A stretch of DNA of 9,971 nucleotides from assembly GCA_003453215.1 (NCBI GenBank), contig DMMB01000079.1:1-9971 (forward strand). Direction: 5' to 3'. Both the position numbers and the translations under genes were made by a program. Within the stretch, counting starts at the first letter, position 1. Each line of letters starts with the position of its first letter. Below the pieces are notes generated by a model. That model was not told where the DNA came from. It ran no database searches and saw only the letters and a program-made list of their open reading frames with translations. Shown one piece after another: positions 6,979 to 9,971 of this stretch. Source of the stretch: Oscillospiraceae bacterium. GTDB lineage: Bacteria; Bacillota; Clostridia; Oscillospirales; Ruminococcaceae.

Positions 6979-7812
6979 TTACGGTTTTTCTTTTTTCCGG
7001 ATGACGGTTCGCTCGGCGTACTTCCCGAAGAAATGATAGCCGGAACCACCCTCGCTGATGATGTCCAGCAATTCATCTGGCTTTGTCACCTGAATGCCGC
7101 CCAGCATGGTCACGCCACGGGCAAAAAAAGCCTCCGGCAGCATACTGGCGGTGGGCCCTGTCACCAGGATTTCCGCGCCCGGCTTGGCCATCTGCAGCAG
7201 ACCGGGCAGGGTATCATTCAAAATGGTCACTCCGGTAATCACCAGCAGATCGGCCTCCGGCACGCACTCGGCCGCCCGTTCCGGCGGCAGATAGTAGGGC
7301 ATTTCCCGCTCCTTCAGGGTACGGGGATCCTGCTCCAATACATGAAAATCTGCACCAGCGGCCATCAGCTTTTTCAGCATGGGCACCAGGGCGCCCACCA
7401 CTACCGTTTTGGGGTAGCGGGCAACCTCCAGCTCATCAAAGGCATCGGCGCCCATCTGTATTTTGTAGTCCTTGGGCGGCGATTGTTCCCAGGCCGCCAC
7501 ACTCAGAGCATTCAGTGCCGCAATACCCAGGGTGCGCCGCAGAATATTCTCCCCGAAAATATCATTTAAATACTCCCGGACCGGGCGGCCCCGCAGCCGG
7601 CCGGAAAGCGGCATTGCCCGGGCTGAACTGGGGCAGCACACCGCCTCCGGCATTTCCTTTACCGGCGTAAAGCACAGCCCGCCATGCCCGGTGGAAAGCT
7701 TCACCCCGGAAAAGAACAAGCCAAAGACTGCCCGTTCCACCGTAATTTCATCCAAATTCAGCTGGGTCTCTATCTGTGCTACTGTCTCCTGCAAAATGGA
7801 AAGCCGCTCCAT
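6979..7812 (-). CDS. DUF4213/DUF364 domain protein (putative metal-chelating Rossmann-like protein)
   Basis: The 277-residue soluble protein shows the two-part layout of the DUF4213-DUF364 family. Residues about 5-90 form an enolase-N-like region with VERAVFGLFFSGVKLSTGHGG (25-45). The C-terminal Rossmann-like half contains TVVVGALVPMLKKL (136-149), ADLLVITGVTILNDTLPGLL (187-206), ILVTGPTASMLPEAFF (215-230), GVTMLGG (233-239) and the terminal GGSGYHFFGKYAER (255-268). Pfam describes the DUF364 half as a putative heavy-metal chelation domain, and relatives often accompany metal transport or molybdenum/nitrogenase-related genes. No such neighbour is present here: it is a lone gene with its own promoter and terminator. 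GGGAGGAG precedes the ATG at 7812 by 7 nt. The substrate or metal is unknown; the family assignment is firm. Confidence 0.88.
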   Translation of the reverse strand: MERLSILQETVAQIETQLNLDEITVERAVFGLFFSGVKLSTGHGGLCFTPVKEMPEAVCCPSSARAMPLSGRLRGRPVREYLNDIFGENILRRTLGIAALNALSVAAWEQSPPKDYKIQMGADAFDELEVARYPKTVVVGALVPMLKKLMAAGADFHVLEQDPRTLKEREMPYYLPPERAAECVPEADLLVITGVTILNDTLPGLLQMAKPGAEILVTGPTASMLPEAFFARGVTMLGGIQVTKPDELLDIISEGGSGYHFFGKYAERTVIRKKEKP

Positions 7813-7845
7813 TTTTCTTCTCCTCCCAAGCTCTTATTTTCTGTT

Positions 7846-7854
7846 ATTATAGCA
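7846..7854 (-). promoter_or_regulatory. Extended -10 promoter of the DUF364 gene
   Basis: On the minus strand, TGC-TATAAT (-10 at 7846-7851) lies 33 nt before the start codon. The -35 (TTCCCT, 7869-7874) is poor and falls inside a 7-base inverted repeat (7863-7869 GGGGAAA / 7877-7883 TTTCCCC) lying between this promoter and the upstream hydrolase gene. Confidence 0.65.
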
Positions 7855-7903
7855 TAATTTACGGGGAAAGGGAATGTTTCCCCCGGGGAGGCGCTTTCTT
7901 TTA

Positions 7904-8757
7904 TCATTCCAGCGCACTCAGGAATTCGCGGATGACCCGGATGTAGTCCTCCACCTTCAGCACTGTGGAAAGATGACCGCCCGAAACATAGGTTATCTTC
8001 GGCTGCTGCATCAGATGAATGAGGTCCTCCTGCATTTTGCCGGAGAAAAAATCCTGATTGGGCAAAATCAGCAGAATGCGGCCTTTCAGCGCCGCAAAAT
8101 CCGCCGCCGTTACCGGCGTCTGGTTCATCAAATCCGCCAGCAGGCCGGAAATATGCACTCTTTTTCCTGCTTATAATCCCGGAAGATGGTTTCGAACATA
8201 TCCTGCGCATAGGCAATTTCCTCCTGGCTTTCCCCGCGGATATGCCCCATACCGGCCCGGATCAGTTTCGGCTTCAGTTTTTCATAGTTGCAGTGCTTCA
8301 TGTACCACAGCATCAGCGGTGCCAGGCGGTATTTCTTTTTCAGGCTTTTCAGCGTATTTTCATCCATGCCGCCGGTGGAAATTAAAATCAGCCCTCCCGT
8401 TTTCCCCGGGTACTTCTGCACATAAATCTGCGCCACCATGCCGCTGTCGCTGGCGCCGATAAAAATCGGCTGCTCAATGCCCAGTTCCCGGAAGAATGCG
8501 TGCATTCCTGCCACCAGCGCCTGATTGGTGGGCAGCTCCTGCGGATAATCGAACAGCAGTACCCGGTAATCCCGGGAAAGATCCGCCACATAGTCCATCC
8601 ACATTTCCAGCGTGTTCATTCCGCCATTCAGCAGCACCAGCGTTTTCCCTTGCGGCACCCCGCTCAGCACATAGCGGTACCGGGCGCCCTCCACCGTTTT
8701 GTATTGGCAAGGGTATGTCTGCTCAAAGGATTTCAGTTTTTCCGAAAACAACATCAT
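7904..8757 (-). pseudogene. Alpha/beta hydrolase interrupted by a single-base frameshift
   Basis: Two minus-strand frames make one protein. The upstream frame (8757-8128, 209 codons) has an oxyanion-hole region (LLNGGMNTLEMW, 42-53) and the nucleophile elbow IFIGASDSGMVAQ (Ser103), then leaves the family at about residue 199 and ends with a foreign tail CIFPACWRI. The downstream frame (entered at about 8158 and ending at 7904) holds the rest: the acid-bearing strand ILLILPNQDFF and the histidine loop VSGGHLSTV. One extra A in the A5 run (T5 at 8161-8165 on the plus strand), or a -1 slip there, would join them as KQEKRVHISG into a 284-residue enzyme with Ser103, Asp236 and His262. As read, the serine fragment lacks Asp and His. 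Start: GGAGGG is 7 nt before the ATG at 8757. It is the second gene after the ATC-hydrolase-like gene, with a 53 nt gap. It could be a true lesion, a homopolymer sequencing error or recoding; the substrate is unknown. Confidence 0.85.
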
Positions 8758-8810
8758 TTTCTATCCCTCCATCGTTTTGATCGATCTATGTCCGTTTTTG
8801 GGGCCCGTTT

Positions 8811-9428
8811 TTAGGGGCGTTTGCGGGGTTCCGGTATTAATTTCAGGCAAAAATCGCAGCAATCATCGCCGCGCCCCAGGGTTTTGGTCCGGTGCCAAAG
8901 CAACCTTGGGTGCATTCCATCGTAGGTAATATCATCGCTGTCGCAGAAGCAGTGGCACAGTTCCGGGCAGCCATACTGCCGGCAGGCTTCGTGGTAGGGG
9001 CACCTTGTCATATCAATCTGCCAAACCGCATCGGTAGTCTGGCGTTCCACCGCGGCAAAGCCCGCCGTCTCCCCAAAAAGCTTCGGCGTCTGCCGGCAAA
9101 AAATTCCCGGCACCTTGCGGTACAGACCGGGAAGACGCATCAACGCCCGAATCATCTTTTTCAGTTTCCAGGCGCGCTGTTCCACATAGCCATGGAGCAA
9201 CTGCAGGGCCTGCTCCTGGGGCAGAACCTTTTGCAATGTTTCGTAAGCCGCAATCCCGGGTAAAATCTGGCTTTCCAGATGGCGCTGCTTTTCTTTGCTT
9301 GCCCCGGCATTTTCCCGGCGCAGCTCCTGCAGCCGCGCCTCAAAGGCCGATTCCAGTTCCTTGGCCCTCTGGGGAAATTGCCGGGAAACGGTTTTCTTAA
9401 AATCCGCTGCCAAATAACTTTCTTTCAT
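8811..9428 (-). CDS. L-2-amino-thiazoline-4-carboxylic acid (ATC) hydrolase family protein
   Basis: The 205-residue protein carries the C-terminal signature I recognise from the ATC_hydrolase family: CPYHEAC (143-149), GCPELCHCFCDSDD (153-166) and WHRTKTLGRGDDCCDFC (178-194). These give eight cysteines in about 50 residues, a possible metal or catalytic site. The N-terminal 130 residues are helical and basic/glutamine-rich, consistent with the family. In Pseudomonas, the named enzyme opens the ring of L-ATC to N-carbamoyl-L-cysteine. Most clostridial members are annotated by similarity alone and their substrate is untested, so I do not assert that activity. It heads a two-gene unit with an alpha/beta hydrolase. 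Its RBS is only moderate (AGGAAG about 7 nt before the ATG at 9428). A roughly 100 nt leader with hairpins and a DtxR-like box precedes it, suggesting regulation by a metal-dependent repressor. Confidence 0.85.
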   Translation of the reverse strand: MKESYLAADFKKTVSRQFPQRAKELESAFEARLQELRRENAGASKEKQRHLESQILPGIAAYETLQKVLPQEQALQLLHGYVEQRAWKLKKMIRALMRLPGLYRKVPGIFCRQTPKLFGETAGFAAVERQTTDAVWQIDMTRCPYHEACRQYGCPELCHCFCDSDDITYDGMHPRLLWHRTKTLGRGDDCCDFCLKLIPEPRKRP

Positions 9429-9456
9429 TCCACCACTTCCTATTCCTTCCCGTTGG

Positions 9457-9475
9457 TTAGTTTAGGCTAACTATT
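9457..9475. promoter_or_regulatory. DtxR/IdeR-like operator in the ATC-hydrolase leader
   Basis: The site TTAGTTTAGGCTAACTATT on the plus strand matches 14 of 19 bases of the DtxR/IdeR consensus, and 14 of the first 15, including the complete 9-base core TTAGGCTAA. Overlapping dyads GTTAG/CTAAC (9456-9460, 9467-9471) and TAGTT/AACTA are also present. It lies 28 nt upstream of the ATC-hydrolase-family start and about 60 nt downstream of the predicted transcription start. Confidence 0.5.
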
Positions 9476-9501
9476 GGCTTTTGGAAAAGCCGCCCTGCGG
9501 C
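9476..9501 (-). other. Two overlapping leader hairpins, attenuator-like
   Basis: On the minus strand GCCGC-AGG-GCGGC followed by TTTT (9501 down to 9485) resembles a short intrinsic terminator. GGCTTTT-CC-AAAAGCC (9491 to 9476) overlaps its 3' arm by three bases, so both cannot form fully. They lie in the predicted 5' leader of the ATC-hydrolase operon. A 17-codon frame (9524-9471, MDQQNKGLPQGGFSKSQ) spans both hairpins but has no convincing RBS. Confidence 0.4.
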
Positions 9502-9538
9502 AGCCCTTTATTTTGCTGATCCATTCGTTTTCGGTCAT

Positions 9539-9567
9539 ATTATAGCAGCCGCGTTCCTCCATTTCAA
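9539..9567 (-). promoter_or_regulatory. Strong sigma-A promoter of the ATC-hydrolase/alpha-beta hydrolase operon
   Basis: On the minus strand, TTGAAA (9562-9567), a 17 nt spacer and TATAAT (9539-9544), preceded by TGC, give a near-consensus promoter with an extended -10. Transcription would begin near 9532, leaving a leader of about 100 nt before the ATG at 9428. Confidence 0.75.
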
Positions 9568-9607
9568 GATCCTGTTGCCATCTGATCTCTTCTGTTCCCT
9601 GTTCAGT

Positions 9608-9643
9608 GTTCCCCCATCCGCTCCAAAACAAAAAGCCACCCGA
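9608..9643. repeat. Direct repeat, copy 1
   Basis: This 36-base copy aligns without gaps to 9795-9830, offset by exactly 187 bases, with four or so mismatches. It contains CTCCAAAACAAAAAGCCACC. Unlike copy 2 it is not followed by the GGGTGG arm, so it no longer forms a strong terminator. Confidence 0.8.
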
Positions 9644-9720
9644 TGGCGGATCTGTCTTTCTCTCTGCTTCGCTCTGCGGGGGAGTTCTTCGCCTGCCGCT
9701 ACGCAAGGAGGGGTATGTGT

Positions 9721-9750
9721 GAAAGGGGAACCTTTGCGGGTTCCCCTCTC
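9721..9750. repeat. Isolated hairpin-forming inverted repeat
   Basis: Perfect 9-base arms AGGGGAACC (9724-9732) and GGTTCCCCT (9739-9747) flank a six-base loop. There is no proper T tract on either strand, so it is not a clear intrinsic terminator; it could be a back-up or processing structure after the tRNA operon. Confidence 0.6.
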
Positions 9751-9794
9751 GCGTTTTATCTGGGCACCGGCTTCCCTTTTCTGTCTTCCTTTGC

Positions 9795-9830
9795 GTTCCC
9801 CTATCAGCTCCAAAACAAAAAACCACCCGA
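9795..9830. repeat. Direct repeat, copy 2, overlapping the tRNA operon terminator
   Basis: This is the second copy of the 36-base repeat. It includes ATCAGCTCCA (9803-9812), an inverted copy of the last bases of tRNA-Thr, and supplies the left arm of the tRNA terminator. Confidence 0.8.
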
Positions 9831-9841
9831 TTGGGTGGTTT
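9811..9841 (-). terminator. Rho-independent terminator of the tRNA-Trp/tRNA-Thr operon
   Basis: On the minus strand AAACCACCC (9841-9833), loop AATC and GGGTGGTTT are followed by a T-rich tract ending TTTTGTTTTG. It starts 8 nt after the encoded CCA of tRNA-Thr. Its arms extend into the tRNA 3' end as part of a 26-base inverted repeat. Confidence 0.88.
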
Positions 9842-9848
9842 CTTGTTT

Positions 9849-9924
<76 letters not shown>

Positions 9925-9928
9925 GAAT

Positions 9929-9971
9929 TGGCAGGGGCAGAAGGATTCGAACCCTCGGCACGTGGTTTTGG
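9929..9971 (-). tRNA. tRNA-Trp (anticodon CCA), partial, 5' half beyond the right edge
   Basis: The minus strand shows the 3' half: anticodon-side bases CCAAA, anticodon stem 3' strand ACCAC, five-base variable loop GTGCC, T-arm GAGGG-TTCGAAT-CCTTC, acceptor strand TGCCCCT, discriminator G and encoded CCA. Counting back from the T-arm puts CCA at positions 34-36, the tryptophan anticodon, exactly at the window edge. The sequence also resembles known bacterial tRNA-Trp with an AGGGGCA acceptor start, which is not visible here. Confidence 0.85.

Larger units (their letters stand above)
9568..9810. other. Non-coding spacer between the tRNA operon and the ATC-hydrolase promoter
   Basis: Several open frames cross this stretch on both strands, but they lack family signatures, have low-complexity composition and overlap the repeats and hairpins listed separately. 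I see no protein or RNA gene of known type. Its notable contents are two copies of a 36-base repeat and one 9-base-arm hairpin. Confidence 0.6.

Noticed and set aside
9467..9826. Minus-strand frames of 92-119 codons in the repeat region.
   Set aside because: They read the duplicated repeat, the hairpins and the promoter, have low-complexity composition, no RBS and no family signature.

Overview
The window looks like a chromosomal stretch from a GC-rich anaerobic Firmicute, most likely class Clostridia and possibly a gut Oscillospiraceae-type lineage. The reasons are the two-subunit Fe-S L-serine dehydratase, a flavodoxin-ferredoxin protein of the EFR1 type, strong AGGAGG-type ribosome binding sites before nearly every gene, and sigma-A promoters that often carry an extended -10 (TGC-TATAAT or TGC-TATACT). 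The placement is inferred from gene content and signals, not from a phylogenetic marker. Every protein gene is on the minus strand except the phosphohexomutase.

Layout from left to right: (1) the N-terminal 362 codons of a ComM/YifB-type AAA+ ATPase run off the left edge, preceded by a good promoter. (2) A two-gene minus-strand unit encodes an EFR1-type flavodoxin/2[4Fe-4S] protein and then a polytopic membrane 2[4Fe-4S] protein. (3) Divergent from it is a phosphoglucomutase/phosphomannomutase gene ending in a strong hairpin terminator. (4) A small membrane protein with a C-terminal zinc ribbon converges on that terminator. (5) sdaAB and sdaAA (L-serine to pyruvate plus ammonia) are joined by an ATGA overlap. 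(6) A single DUF4213/DUF364 protein has its own promoter and terminator. (7) A two-gene unit encodes an ATC-hydrolase-family protein followed by an alpha/beta hydrolase whose reading frame is broken by one base. (8) A 420-base non-coding stretch holds the promoter and structured leader of unit 7, a DtxR/IdeR-like operator, two copies of a 36-base repeat, hairpins and the terminator of a tRNA operon. (9) tRNA-Thr(GGU) and the 3' half of tRNA-Trp(CCA) close the window.

Most of the region is ordinary core and accessory metabolism. I see no CRISPR array, transposase, phage gene, toxin-antitoxin pair or defence system, and no clear new system. The points most worth a second look are the right-hand end and the redox pair. 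The right-hand end combines a possible iron-responsive, attenuator-like leader on the ATC-hydrolase operon, a single-base frameshift separating the catalytic serine of the hydrolase from its Asp and His, and a 26-base near-perfect inverted repeat that includes the 3' end of tRNA-Thr.
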